A stretch of 64,000 bases of DNA from Aquimarina spinulae (lineage in GTDB: Bacteria; Bacteroidota; Bacteroidia; Flavobacteriales; Flavobacteriaceae). Positions 8,451-17,018 of the stretch are shown piece after piece; the first letter of the stretch is position 1; every line of letters begins with the position of its first letter. The notes under the pieces were generated by a model that was given only the letters and a program-made list of their open reading frames with translations, was not told the DNA's origin and did not search any database. The translations under genes were made by a program, and so were the position numbers. The DNA lies in contig NZ_CALSBP010000001.1 in assembly GCF_943373825.1 (NCBI RefSeq), positions 372,001 through 436,000 of the forward strand. Direction: 5' to 3'.

Positions 8451-8909
8451 ATGAAACAAATTTTTAAAATTACATTTATTCTATTCGCTGCCACGCAAGT
8501 ATTTTCTCAGACAAATCAAAATTTAAAAACTATGAAACTAAATGCAGGAATTATCACCGAAAAATTAACCGAAACTAAAGAGTTTTACACAAAAGTACTC
8601 GATTTTGGAGTTACATTTGAAAATGAATTTTATCTGTTAATGCACACTCCTAATCGTCAAGCTGAAATTAGTTTTTTACTACCTAATCATCCAACACAAA
8701 AACCTATATTTCAAAAACCCTTTGCTGGTAATGGTATGTATCTTACTATTGAAGTTGATGATGTAGACAAAATCTATACTGAAATTAAAAAGAAAGGTGT
8801 AAACATTGAAATTGACGTGCGCAATGAACCATGGGGAGACAGACACTTTGCTATTGTAGATCCTAACGGAATAGGTATTGATTTAGTTACGTACACAAAA
8901 CCAGAATAA
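8451..8909 (+). CDS. Exported VOC-family (glyoxalase/bleomycin resistance fold) protein
   Basis: The 152-residue product begins with a signal peptide (FKITFILFAATQVFSQ, cleavage near residue 20), so the domain is likely exported to the periplasm, which is unusual for the VOC superfamily. The rest forms one VOC module with the two beta-alpha-beta-beta-beta halves: KLNAGIITEKLTETKEFYTKVLDFGV and MYLTIEVDDVDKIYTEIKKKGV, closing with the hallmark HFAIVDPNGIGIDLVTY. Metal-ligand positions cannot be assigned safely. It follows the AraC gene by 163 bases. Confidence 0.85.
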   Translation: MKQIFKITFILFAATQVFSQTNQNLKTMKLNAGIITEKLTETKEFYTKVLDFGVTFENEFYLLMHTPNRQAEISFLLPNHPTQKPIFQKPFAGNGMYLTIEVDDVDKIYTEIKKKGVNIEIDVRNEPWGDRHFAIVDPNGIGIDLVTYTKPE

Positions 8910-8975
8910 AACTATGCACAACACTGTAAAGAATAGTACAAGGCCATGTATAACTCACTATAAGCAAAAAAAGAA

Positions 8976-9737
8976 ATGAAAAAATATTGTACATTATTTC
9001 TACTAATCTTTTTAATTATTTCTTGTAATAAGGGAGTAGAAAAAAACAAGATATTGTTTATAACCACTAGCGTTAACAAGATGGGAGGCAAACCAAACGG
9101 AACTTATTTAATTGAATTAGCAATTCCGTTTAATGAATTTTCTAAAAAGCAGTATCAGATTGATATTATGTCACCTAATGGAGGTGAAATCCCAATGTAT
9201 CATAGTGGAGATACTACAGAAATTGTAAAATCAATCATAAAATCAGATGTATTTTACCATAAGACCAAAAACAGTCTTAAGCCCAAAGACATTAATCCAG
9301 AAGAATATTTGGCTGTTTTTATTCCCGGAGGATATGGACAGTTTTGGGATACTCATAAAAGTGGAGATGTTCAGAAAATTATAGCCAAAATCTATGAATC
9401 CAATGGAGTAATCGGGACAGTGGGTCACGGAACAGCAACGCTCATTGATGTAAAATTGAAATCTGGAGCATATTTGGTAAGTAATAAAACCATGACAAGT
9501 TTTCCTTCCTGGAATGAGAAAAACATTATGAAACAATCCAATTTTGGTGCTTTATTACCTTACGATATGGAAGTAGAATTGCAAAAAAGAGGAGCTGATC
9601 TAAAAATATACAATCACGAAAAAAAAGTGAATTACGAAGTTGTTGATTCGGAAAACAGATTGATAACCGCATCATTTTCTACAAGTGGAAAATTTGTTGC
9701 AGAAGAAGTTTTAAAATTACTTAATACAAGCGAATGA
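8976..9737 (+). CDS. DJ-1/PfpI-family lipoprotein, nucleophile cysteine replaced
   Basis: The 253-residue product has an SPII signal (LIFLIISC, lipobox Cys17), then a type 1 glutamine-amidotransferase-like DJ-1/PfpI fold: KILFITTS, YLAVFIPGGYGQFWD, and the nucleophile elbow. In the family the elbow reads roughly A-V-C-H-G-P; here it is GTVGHGTATL, with Gly where the catalytic Cys belongs. The Hsp31-like insert and C-terminal strand (ENRLITASFSTSGKFVAEEVLKLL) are kept. It is therefore probably not an active chaperone/glyoxalase of the known kind and may bind a ligand instead. It is read in the same direction as the VOC gene, 66 bases after it. Confidence 0.82.
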   Translation: MKKYCTLFLLIFLIISCNKGVEKNKILFITTSVNKMGGKPNGTYLIELAIPFNEFSKKQYQIDIMSPNGGEIPMYHSGDTTEIVKSIIKSDVFYHKTKNSLKPKDINPEEYLAVFIPGGYGQFWDTHKSGDVQKIIAKIYESNGVIGTVGHGTATLIDVKLKSGAYLVSNKTMTSFPSWNEKNIMKQSNFGALLPYDMEVELQKRGADLKIYNHEKKVNYEVVDSENRLITASFSTSGKFVAEEVLKLLNTSE

Positions 9738-9815
9738 AAACCATACACAGCAGAGTGCATAATATCTATGTGCGATAAACACCGCCACACTATATGCAAG
9801 AGATGTTACCACTAA

Positions 9816-10439
9816 TTAGACCAACTGAGACGGGAAAATAGTGCTATACTGTTTTTTTGCTTCATCAGTTAAATATGGATAAATACTTTGGCTTATCAAT
9901 AATGAATATTGCTCAATAGATTCCTTTGACAAAACATCGGCTTGAATCAAAATAGAAGAAAACCAAAAATTACTAATAACTTCTATCCTTTTGAATAAAC
10001 TGTGATATTCATTTTTTAACAATTCTTCACGAAATACCCCATTTTTAATAAGAACATCCACAATGTTTATAAATTCTATTTCTCTTCGTTTTGAAAGCTC
10101 AGAATAATGCCTTTTTATCTTCTGATTTCTCCTTGTGATAGTTATAAAATCCAATAAAAAGAAATGATACTCGTAAAGTATGGTAAAAATTTCTATCGAG
10201 ATATTTAAAAATGATTGCAATAAATCATCAGTTTTTATAAAAAGAATACTATCGATTTTTTCAACTAACTGAAAATAGAGCGTTTCAATTATATCTTCTC
10301 TTTTTTTAAAATGATATTGCAGGTTACCAACACTAATCCCTGCCTTATCAGCAATAGTTCTTAAGGATACATTTGAAATACCAGAATCATTAAAGAGGTC
10401 CAGGGATTTTATTAAAATCTTTTGTTTTGTTGCATTCAT
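9816..10439 (-). CDS. TetR/AcrR-family transcriptional repressor
   Basis: The 207-residue protein has a typical TetR N-terminal HTH (residues about 3-48: TKQKILIKSLDLFNDSGISNVSLRTIADKAGISVGNLQYHFKKREDI) and an all-helical ligand-binding domain. It is transcribed away from an FAD monooxygenase gene. The 84-base gap between them holds two matching palindromes, each covering a promoter -7 element, which strongly suggests that the protein represses both itself and the monooxygenase. Confidence 0.92.
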   Translation of the reverse strand: MNATKQKILIKSLDLFNDSGISNVSLRTIADKAGISVGNLQYHFKKREDIIETLYFQLVEKIDSILFIKTDDLLQSFLNISIEIFTILYEYHFFLLDFITITRRNQKIKRHYSELSKRREIEFINIVDVLIKNGVFREELLKNEYHSLFKRIEVISNFWFSSILIQADVLSKESIEQYSLLISQSIYPYLTDEAKKQYSTIFPSQLV

Positions 10440-10460
10440 CTATACAAAGATATCATTTTT

Positions 10461-10476
10461 TAGTACAAATGTACTA
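10461..10476. promoter_or_regulatory. Palindromic operator 1, over the tetR -7 element
   Basis: TAGTAC-4-GTACTA is a palindrome with 6-base arms. On the minus strand it contains TACATTTG, a perfect match to the -7 consensus TANNTTTG, about 27 bases before the tetR start codon, so a bound repressor would block tetR transcription. Confidence 0.75.
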
Positions 10477-10489
10477 GGTTGATTATTTT

Positions 10490-10505
10490 TAGTACATTTG
10501 TACTA
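10490..10505. promoter_or_regulatory. Palindromic operator 2, over the monooxygenase -7 element
   Basis: The same palindrome (TAGTAC-4-GTACTA) recurs in the opposite orientation of its centre, 29 bases centre to centre from operator 1. Its plus strand contains TACATTTG at 10493-10500, placing the likely transcription start near 10507 and supporting the ATG at 10524 as the monooxygenase start. Confidence 0.75.
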
Positions 10506-10523
10506 TATTAACAATTGTTATTT

Positions 10524-11657
10524 ATGACTATAGATATTATCGGAGCAGGAATAGGAGGATTAACTACTGCAATTGCACTTCAACAAAAGGGGATTAGAAC
10601 GAGAGTTTTTGAGCAAGCTGAAAATATAAAACCTGTTGGAGCGGGGATTATTTTAGCTAATAATGCAATGCAGGTGTATGAAAAACTAGGGCTGCGAAAA
10701 ATGATTGAAGACAATGGAAATTACATTTCTGCAATGAACATCACTAAGGCAAATCTAAATCCTATTTCTAAAATTGATTTATCCTTTTTCGAAAAAAAAC
10801 ATAAAGTAAAGAATATTGCAATTCATCGAGGTACATTACAACAAATTTTAATTAATGAATTAAAATCTAATGATGTAAATTTAAATTATCGTCTAAAAAA
10901 GATAAAACCAAACGATAATGGATATTCACTAACGTTTGAAAATGGAAAGCAAATTGAATCTGCTACACTCATTGGTGCAGACGGACTAAAATCAGTTGTG
11001 CGACAACATTTGTTTCCAGATACTATAATAAGAAATGCTAAGCAAATTTGCTGGAGAGGAGTAACAGACTTTAAGCTTCCTAATACATACAAAAACGAAC
11101 TCAATGAAGCTTGGGGAAAAACAGATCGATTCGGATTTGTTAAAATAGCAGAGCATAAAGTGTATTGGTATGCCTTGAAATCGTTTAAAAATGACAAAAA
11201 CGAATTTTCTGTACATGATATTGAAAAGTACTTTGATAAGTACAATTCGGTTATTAAAAGTATAATTTCTTCAACTAAAAAAGAAGAAATAAATACAGCA
11301 GAAATATCAGATTTAAAACCGACTAATTTTTGGTATAAGGAAAAGGTTTGTCTTATTGGTGATGCAGCACATGCAATGACTCCAAATATGGGGCAAGGGG
11401 CATGCCAGGCAATAGAAGATGCTTATATTCTATCAGAGTGTTTACATAAATATGAAGTGGATCAAGCTTTTGCAACCTTTCAAAAATTAAGACTTCCTAA
11501 AGCACATCAAGTCGTAAAAGCGAGTTGGATGCTTGGAAAAATAGCACATTTATCAAATCCAATTTTAATCGGAATTCGAAATCAATTGATGAGCATGACA
11601 CCTTCTTCATTCAATAGAAAACAATCTGAACACATCTTTCAAATCCCAAACTTATGA
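10524..11657 (+). CDS. FAD-dependent monooxygenase (UbiH/PHBH-type)
   Basis: The protein (377 residues from the ATG at 10524; a TTG lies three codons earlier) begins with the Rossmann FAD motif DIIGAGIGGLTTAIALQQKG, has the DG motif LIGADGLKSVVRQHLF and the second FAD motif VCLIGDAAHAMTPNMGQGAC. These three motifs define class A flavoprotein hydroxylases, which use NAD(P)H and oxygen to hydroxylate or otherwise oxidise small aromatic or drug-like compounds. Together with the divergent TetR repressor it resembles inducible drug or xenobiotic oxidation units (TetX is a related example); the substrate is not known. It overlaps the next gene by four bases (ATGA). Confidence 0.92.
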   Translation: MTIDIIGAGIGGLTTAIALQQKGIRTRVFEQAENIKPVGAGIILANNAMQVYEKLGLRKMIEDNGNYISAMNITKANLNPISKIDLSFFEKKHKVKNIAIHRGTLQQILINELKSNDVNLNYRLKKIKPNDNGYSLTFENGKQIESATLIGADGLKSVVRQHLFPDTIIRNAKQICWRGVTDFKLPNTYKNELNEAWGKTDRFGFVKIAEHKVYWYALKSFKNDKNEFSVHDIEKYFDKYNSVIKSIISSTKKEEINTAEISDLKPTNFWYKEKVCLIGDAAHAMTPNMGQGACQAIEDAYILSECLHKYEVDQAFATFQKLRLPKAHQVVKASWMLGKIAHLSNPILIGIRNQLMSMTPSSFNRKQSEHIFQIPNL

Positions 11658-12082
11658 TTACTACAATACTATCTATAATTTTATGTTTAATTTTTGTAGT
11701 ACTTGGAGGCTTTCATTTCTACTGGCTTTTTGGAGGCGTATGGGGATTAAGAAAGGTTATTCCTACAAAAGGAAATGAGAAAAATACGCTAGCCATTCCT
11801 AAATTCGCAACCTTAGTGGTTGGACTTATATTGGTTGCATTTGGATTGGTTTATCTTATAAAATCCGGATTTATAAGTGTTCAGTTTCCAAATTGGATAA
11901 CAATCTATGGATATTGGTTTATTCCTTCTATTTTTATCTTACGGGCCATTGGAGAGTTTAAATACGTCGGCTATTTCAAAAAAATAAAGAATACCGAATT
12001 TTCGAAAGCAGATTCAAAAATATTTTCCCCATTATGTCTGGTAATTGGGATAATCGGGATATTAATACAACTAATAAAATAA
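11654..12082 (+). CDS. DUF3995 membrane protein
   Basis: This 142-residue protein has four hydrophobic helices and the DUF3995 signature near the start: LGGFHFYWLFGGVWGLRKVIPTK. It overlaps the monooxygenase stop codon (ATGA), so the two are translationally coupled and very likely co-regulated by the TetR repressor. The function of the family is unknown. Confidence 0.85.
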   Translation: MITTILSIILCLIFVVLGGFHFYWLFGGVWGLRKVIPTKGNEKNTLAIPKFATLVVGLILVAFGLVYLIKSGFISVQFPNWITIYGYWFIPSIFILRAIGEFKYVGYFKKIKNTEFSKADSKIFSPLCLVIGIIGILIQLIK

Positions 12083-12142
12083 AAAGTGAAGATAATTGTA
12101 TAAGCAGTATCAAGACGGTTATTTTCGTTAACGATACACACT

Positions 12143-12499
12143 GTGTTTATTTGTAATTTTAAGAAATATTATACATGGGAACCTACACTAGAAAAACACC
12201 TTTTAAAAATTGATTGCCCAATAGAGAGGACATTACATGTTATTTCCGGAAAGTGGAAACTTGCACTATTATGTGAACTCAATAGAGGAAATAGTAGACT
12301 TAAAGATTTAGAAAAATACAATCCAGAAGCTTCTAAAAGAGCGTTAACAAAACAATTGGGTGAATTGGTAGAGGATGGGATCATTCAAAAAAAAGATTAT
12401 GAAGTGTATCCCAAAAAAGTAGAGTATTCTTTAACAGAAAAAGGGAAAGAGCTTATTTCTGTGCTAAAAGTCTTAGATGATTCTGGTAAACAACTGTAA
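12143..12499 (+). CDS. HxlR-family regulator (copy 2) with shifted N-terminal frame
   Basis: From about residue 22 this protein matches copy 1 at 119-442 almost residue for residue (same CP-ERTLHVISGKWKLALLCELNRG core and wing), so it is an HxlR winged-helix regulator. The start is odd. The ATG that starts copy 1 is preserved here at 12174, but one extra base in a T/A run (about 12197-12205) throws that frame into a stop. The frame of the domain is open upstream only to a GTG at 12143, which would add a different N terminus. Either the GTG is used or the gene is damaged. Confidence 0.8.
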   Translation: MFICNFKKYYTWEPTLEKHLLKIDCPIERTLHVISGKWKLALLCELNRGNSRLKDLEKYNPEASKRALTKQLGELVEDGIIQKKDYEVYPKKVEYSLTEKGKELISVLKVLDDSGKQL

Positions 12500-12594
12500 A
12501 ATTTGTAGGTAAAACAAAAACCTTAAATGAGTTCTATATTCAAAATCTTCTTTACAAGAGATAATAGTAATAGATAAAATCGGTAACAGATTTT

Positions 12595-13266
12595 TTAATT
12601 TACTAATAATTTAAAATCATTTACTTTGTCAGGGAATTTATGTGCTATGAATTCGATAAAATATCCATCGATCATATTATTAACATCAGACTTTGGAAGT
12701 CTAGAAACTTTTGAAATCAACATATCAACATTTTCAATTAAATCTTGCCAGACTAATATTTTATTGTCTATAAAATCTAATATTTTCACAAAATCAATTT
12801 CAGTAATTCCGTAGACATTAATATTATGATTATATCTTAATATCCCCGTTTCCTCATAATCTTTTTGAAATTCATTGATTTCTCCTAAAATATTTATTAC
12901 TCTTTGAGTTCCTTTTGGTATGGTTTCTAATCTCTCCAAAAGAATATCAGAAAATCCCAAAAAATATCCATTTGAATCAATTTGTTTAGATTTCATTTCT
13001 TTTTTCAATTCAAGAGAATAAAATGATGGTATTATTTCAAGATTTACATGGTCTCCTGGTATATTACTTCCACTTGACCAAAAAGCAATTTCTATTTTTA
13101 TGCTCTTATCATTATACGTTAGTTTCGGTCTTGATTTAGCATATCTCCAACCTTTTGGGACATAATATTCGGCAATTTCATCACAAACAGCTTTGAATAT
13201 ATCTTTGCAGGGAGTGTCTTTGTTGTAGGTATTTAAAATACTACCTTCTTTCCATTTCCAACTCAT
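12595..13266 (-). CDS. Hypothetical cytoplasmic protein
   Basis: The 223-residue product has no signal peptide or membrane helix. Its first half (KDIFKAVCDEIAEYYVPKGWRYAKSRPKLTYND, then an alternating strand pattern) faintly recalls DUF4304-like or immunity-type proteins, but I would not name a family. It is a single minus-strand gene with low G+C, in a stretch of loosely spaced accessory genes. Confidence 0.7.
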   Translation of the reverse strand: MSWKWKEGSILNTYNKDTPCKDIFKAVCDEIAEYYVPKGWRYAKSRPKLTYNDKSIKIEIAFWSSGSNIPGDHVNLEIIPSFYSLELKKEMKSKQIDSNGYFLGFSDILLERLETIPKGTQRVINILGEINEFQKDYEETGILRYNHNINVYGITEIDFVKILDFIDNKILVWQDLIENVDMLISKVSRLPKSDVNNMIDGYFIEFIAHKFPDKVNDFKLLVN

Positions 13267-13454
13267 TTATATTTTAATTTTTTGAGATATTTTCGTTAAT
13301 GTTTCTACTATGGATAATATGAAATTATAAGTCGATGACATTTCTGCGCAGATTTCATACATTTTTCAGCTTAAAATCACTGCGCTATCATAAATATAAA
13401 AGAACCAATAGTTTAATAGTTAGTTATGATCACATATATGTTGTTGTACGACGT

Positions 13455-13886
13455 TTATTCTTTTTGTATTTTTTTTATTTCAATTAATTTTGATTCCTTA
13501 ATAATGTGTGTTTTACAAATGTTGTTGTTTAGGTTCATATAAAATCTAAAGCCTTCATTTTTGTATGGATTATTTGAATCTCCAAAAATATAGATGGGAA
13601 TTAAATTCAAAATACTAAGAATATTTCGGTTTAGAGATAGAATAAAATCCGGATTCGATGCTTTGTCATCGATTACTCTTATTTTAAAAATTTGTTTGCC
13701 AATAGTTTTTCCATAAATAGTTTCTAAAAATGTATTTTGGATTATTAATAAAATTGTACTTATAAATATTTTTATCCAAAGATTTAATTCAACAAAATAC
13801 ATTATTACTAGATATGGTAATATATCAATTAATTTGGCTATTACTCTTAATATTTGATTACCTTGAATTCTGGGATCATAGGGCAT
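13455..13886 (-). CDS. RDD-family membrane protein
   Basis: The 143-residue protein fits the RDD family: an early Arg in RVIAKLIDILPYLVIMYFV, a second hydrophobic segment, and the diagnostic loop ETIYGKTIGKQIFKIRVIDDK. RDD proteins are small multi-helix membrane proteins, in some cases linked to ion or solute transport. The first usual start is the ATG at 13886; the frame is open about 30 more codons upstream but contains no ATG, GTG or TTG, so the N terminus could be slightly longer if a rare start is used. Confidence 0.75.
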   Translation of the reverse strand: MPYDPRIQGNQILRVIAKLIDILPYLVIMYFVELNLWIKIFISTILLIIQNTFLETIYGKTIGKQIFKIRVIDDKASNPDFILSLNRNILSILNLIPIYIFGDSNNPYKNEGFRFYMNLNNNICKTHIIKESKLIEIKKIQKE

Positions 13887-14000
13887 GTCAAAGTGAATCT
13901 TTTCAAACCCTGACCCATCTTTCTTTCGTCGATTAACAACTTTTTCAATTTTTATTTCGGATATCCTTTTAATGTTTTAATTTTTAAGGTATGTCGTGAA

Positions 14001-14080
14001 ACGTTCCGGGTATGGGGTGTAGTTTTGATTGAGCGCTGGCTTTGTGCGGCTATGACCTATACCCATTGTTAGCACACGTT
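14001..14080. other. Long imperfect stem-loop with ACGTT ends (possible recombination-site-like element)
   Basis: The segment begins and ends with ACGTT, has inner arms GGGTAT (14008-14013) and ATACCC (14059-14064) with further imperfect pairing, and a GC-richer loop unlike the surrounding AT-rich DNA. The layout recalls attC-like or other intergenic repeat elements seen between accessory genes, but no integrase is in the window and no second clear copy was found. Confidence 0.3.
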
Positions 14081-14153
14081 ATTTTTCTAGTCTAGAAAGT
14101 TTTAATTGTTTTGTTATTATTTCTAATTATTATTCTTGAAGATTTTCTAATAT

Positions 14154-15164
14154 TTAATCTACTGTATCAATATAATTTACCTTGAAGTATCCATCAATAA
14201 TAGTTCTGCCCTCAATTTCAGAATTTTCAATATAAAAATTTCCTTCAATAATATTTCCTACTGGATCGTGATTAATTATAGAAATATATGAATCATTAGA
14301 TTGATTAGGATTATTGGACAGTAAATCCTCAGGAATATTAATTCTATTCTGAAAATGCACTCCTAAAGACTGAAAGCTTCCGTCTGGTTTATAGAAGTAA
14401 CTATTTCCAGATTCTACACTAGAAAGCATAGAGATCTTTATCCTTCCAAAGTTATTGTCATATCCATTAATCGTGATTTCATCTATGCCTGAAGATGTTG
14501 ATCGACCAGAGTCAGGAGAACCTGGGTCGTCAGACATAAAGCGATAACCATTAATCCTCGCCGAAATCAAATTTCTATTTGGGTTAAGTTCTTCTTGTTT
14601 CTCATTAAATGGTAGTGTAAAAACTCCGTTTGCTAATTCAATAGTTTTTGAATCCCCGGTAGTAATATCTATCCATCTAAATAGTGTGCCAGTAAAAGTT
14701 CCTGAAACCAGTTTATTTTCTGTATCCAATTTTGTTATATTGATTTCACCTATTTGATCACTACTTAAAACATTACTGCCATATACATCCGTATAATTTG
14801 AAGCAGCACCACTACCCGTATTTGTATCATTAGGATCGAAATAAAATATACTAGTTTCTAGATTATCTTGTACAGTTCCAATTTTATATTTACCCTCCTT
14901 AATGGGATCTTCAATAAAAATTTCTCCCACAGTTAAATTCAAATAGGCAGTATCACCTTGGCCATAAATAAATAATTTCTTACCATTAGATAAAGTAGCT
15001 TGAGCAAAGGCATTTTCGCTTGAGGTATCCCCAAAATCTACAGTCGTTCCATTTATATCTGCTTTTAAAATCCTTTGTTGGGTATTTATTTCATCTTCTT
15101 CTGTTGTACAGCTAACAAAACTTACTAATATTGCTAATAAAATAAAATCTAATATTTTTCTCAT
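14154..15164 (-). CDS. Putative surface lipoprotein (DUF6252-like modules)
   Basis: The start is the ATG at 15164, because it gives a clean lipoprotein signal (MRKILDFILLAILVSFVSC, lipobox Cys19); an open extension to 15332 lacks sense as a signal. The mature protein contains two similar units, one opening ILKADINGTTVDFGD and the other LISARINGYRFMSDDP, each followed by beta-rich sequence ending in a strand with a phrase like GTFTG or GNFYIEN. This resembles DUF6252-type lipoproteins of Flavobacteriia; that assignment is tentative. Function unknown, likely exposed at the outer membrane. Confidence 0.75.
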   Translation of the reverse strand: MRKILDFILLAILVSFVSCTTEEDEINTQQRILKADINGTTVDFGDTSSENAFAQATLSNGKKLFIYGQGDTAYLNLTVGEIFIEDPIKEGKYKIGTVQDNLETSIFYFDPNDTNTGSGAASNYTDVYGSNVLSSDQIGEINITKLDTENKLVSGTFTGTLFRWIDITTGDSKTIELANGVFTLPFNEKQEELNPNRNLISARINGYRFMSDDPGSPDSGRSTSSGIDEITINGYDNNFGRIKISMLSSVESGNSYFYKPDGSFQSLGVHFQNRINIPEDLLSNNPNQSNDSYISIINHDPVGNIIEGNFYIENSEIEGRTIIDGYFKVNYIDTVD

Positions 15165-15394
15165 ATAATTCGTTTCAATTTTGATTGTATATTTTTCTAT
15201 CATTTGATTTTCTTTCATGTTTGCTAACAATGTTATAATAGCAATTGCTATTATATCCCAATTTAGAATTTGCAAAAATATTAAGTCGTAAACTCTACCA
15301 GGAGTATTATTTGAAAAATGTGACGAATTCAACCATATACGTGATGGATTTTAATTAAATAGTATTTTTGGGAAATGAATACTAAAAATAAAAA

Positions 15395-16144
15395 ATGAGC
15401 ATCTTCAAAAAAATATTTGGAAATAAGCAAGAATCAAACGTTGAATCAAGTATGAATACTGATGGATTTATAAAACTATCGAAATCAAGTTATGATAACT
15501 TCTCTGATTTACTCGAGCAACATGGGGCTTTGTCTTTTGAAAAACAGCAGAATTTTAATGAGTTAACAGGTGAACATTCCTGGAATATAAATCTAAATGA
15601 AGGTCTTATCACCTTTGGAGAATATAGCTTTCCTTTTGAAGTGATTGGCTCTTTGTCTTTTAATGATTTTTCCTGGATGTGGGGATGGGCAAATGAAAAG
15701 AGCGGTATACCTGCTAGTTTATTAGAAAGTTCTTTAAAATTAAAAAGTATTGGAGAGCAAAATAATATAGAAGAATTTGTAAATAAACATTTTTCTGTAG
15801 ATGAAGGATTTGAGCATAAAATGGGACTTATTGTAAGTGGTATGCTGAATGCTGACGCTTATTTTTGTGCAAATTATGGGCAAGGAACAATGGTTGTTAC
15901 GATAAAGAGTAAAGACATACCTAGAATAGATAATAACCGACTTGAAAAAGTAATAACCAACTTTCCTCAACTTATTAGTAGTATTGAGATGAATCATAAA
16001 AATGCGTTTCTGAACTATTTAATTGATAAGGATTTTGAAATAAAGAATCAAGAAAATACGATAGAGGGATTAAAAAATGGAAAAATACTAGTTGCAGAAT
16101 TTGATGAATTGGGAAGGCTTAAAAATCTAAATGGAAAGATCTAA
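15395..16144 (+). CDS. DUF6882-like hypothetical protein
   Basis: The 249-residue protein has no signal peptide. Its middle carries the aromatic phrase FSWMWGWANEKSGIP, followed by a conserved-looking region with ADAYFCANYGQGTMVVTIKS, which fits the DUF6882 group of uncharacterised cytoplasmic proteins. The N terminus MSIFKKIFGNK is basic and amphipathic. Nothing in the neighbourhood suggests a role. Confidence 0.75.
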   Translation: MSIFKKIFGNKQESNVESSMNTDGFIKLSKSSYDNFSDLLEQHGALSFEKQQNFNELTGEHSWNINLNEGLITFGEYSFPFEVIGSLSFNDFSWMWGWANEKSGIPASLLESSLKLKSIGEQNNIEEFVNKHFSVDEGFEHKMGLIVSGMLNADAYFCANYGQGTMVVTIKSKDIPRIDNNRLEKVITNFPQLISSIEMNHKNAFLNYLIDKDFEIKNQENTIEGLKNGKILVAEFDELGRLKNLNGKI

Positions 16145-16231
16145 GCAAAATTATATTTAGATTAGATGCACTTCAATTAATTACTACTGCTACGTTTACA
16201 AAGGAATAGATAACTAAATAGTAAAAATTTT

Positions 16232-17017
16232 ATGACAGAACTTCAGCCAATTTCTAAAAGTGAATTGATTAAAGATTTTAGGGCGATGGGAGTTAAAGCA
16301 GGAATGAATCTAATGCTCCATTCTTCGTTAAGTAAGATTGGTTGGGTAATTGGAGGAGCACAAACGGTTGTGAGTGCACTAATTGATATTATTGGTAAAG
16401 AAGGAACTATTGTTATGCCTGCTGCAACCCCATTTTGTTTACACCCTAATGATTGGGACGAAGCTAAAATTCGAGAAAACTGGATACCAAAAATCGTTGA
16501 ACATTTACCTGTGTTCGACCTCAATACAACGCCAACAACAATGGGAGCAATACCAGAAACATTTAGGAATTGGCCCAAAACTTTGCGAAGTGATCACCCT
16601 ATTAGCTCGGTGTCTGCCTGGGGGAAACTCTCAAGTGAAATTACAAAATCTCATACTTTAGAAATTTCGGAGGGAGAAAATACTCCTTACGAAAAGGTTT
16701 ATGACCTTAATTTCGAAATACTTCTATTGGGAGTAGGGTTTAATCGATGTACCATGCTTCATTTTGCAGAATCAAAATCAAAAAACAGGAGAACTACAAC
16801 TAGTAGATATCCAATTTTTCGTAATACTAAAAGAGTATGGGTTGAAGTAGAGGATATGGGAAATGATAATGGTACTTATTTTCCTAAAATAGGAGCGTCA
16901 TATTTGAAGGATAGAAAAGCAAGTATGGGAAAAATAGGAATGGCAGATTCAATGCTATTCTCGGCAAGAACGTTGGTTGATTACGGAACGAGTTATTTTG
17001 ATAACATGAATATATAA
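16232..17017 (+). CDS. AAC(3)-family aminoglycoside N-acetyltransferase-like protein
   Basis: The 261-residue protein matches the AAC(3)/YokD family through its length and its motifs: LMLHSSLSKIGWVIGGAQTV, GKEGTIVMPAATP, the mid-protein SDHPISSVSAWGK and LLLGVGFNRCTMLHFAES with the catalytic-region His. Family members transfer acetyl from acetyl-CoA to the 3-amino group of aminoglycosides, though many chromosomal relatives have other or unknown substrates. Resistance cannot be concluded from sequence alone. A bidirectional terminator follows directly. Confidence 0.85.
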   Translation: MTELQPISKSELIKDFRAMGVKAGMNLMLHSSLSKIGWVIGGAQTVVSALIDIIGKEGTIVMPAATPFCLHPNDWDEAKIRENWIPKIVEHLPVFDLNTTPTTMGAIPETFRNWPKTLRSDHPISSVSAWGKLSSEITKSHTLEISEGENTPYEKVYDLNFEILLLGVGFNRCTMLHFAESKSKNRRTTTSRYPIFRNTKRVWVEVEDMGNDNGTYFPKIGASYLKDRKASMGKIGMADSMLFSARTLVDYGTSYFDNMNI

Positions 17018-17018
17018 A

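Noticed and set aside
10886..11245. Open frame of 119 codons on the minus strand
   Set aside because: It lies wholly inside the FAD monooxygenase gene, whose motifs are intact; the antisense frame has no domain and is a shadow of the coding strand.
13267..13454. Possible small RNA gene in the gap
   Set aside because: No stable hairpin or promoter was seen; it is plain AT-rich intergenic DNA.
15165..15332. N-terminal extension of the minus-strand lipoprotein
   Set aside because: The extra 56 residues would bury a textbook lipoprotein signal that begins at the ATG at 15164.
16232..17017. Claim of aminoglycoside resistance
   Set aside because: The protein belongs to the AAC(3) family, but chromosomal members often have other substrates; nothing here shows resistance.
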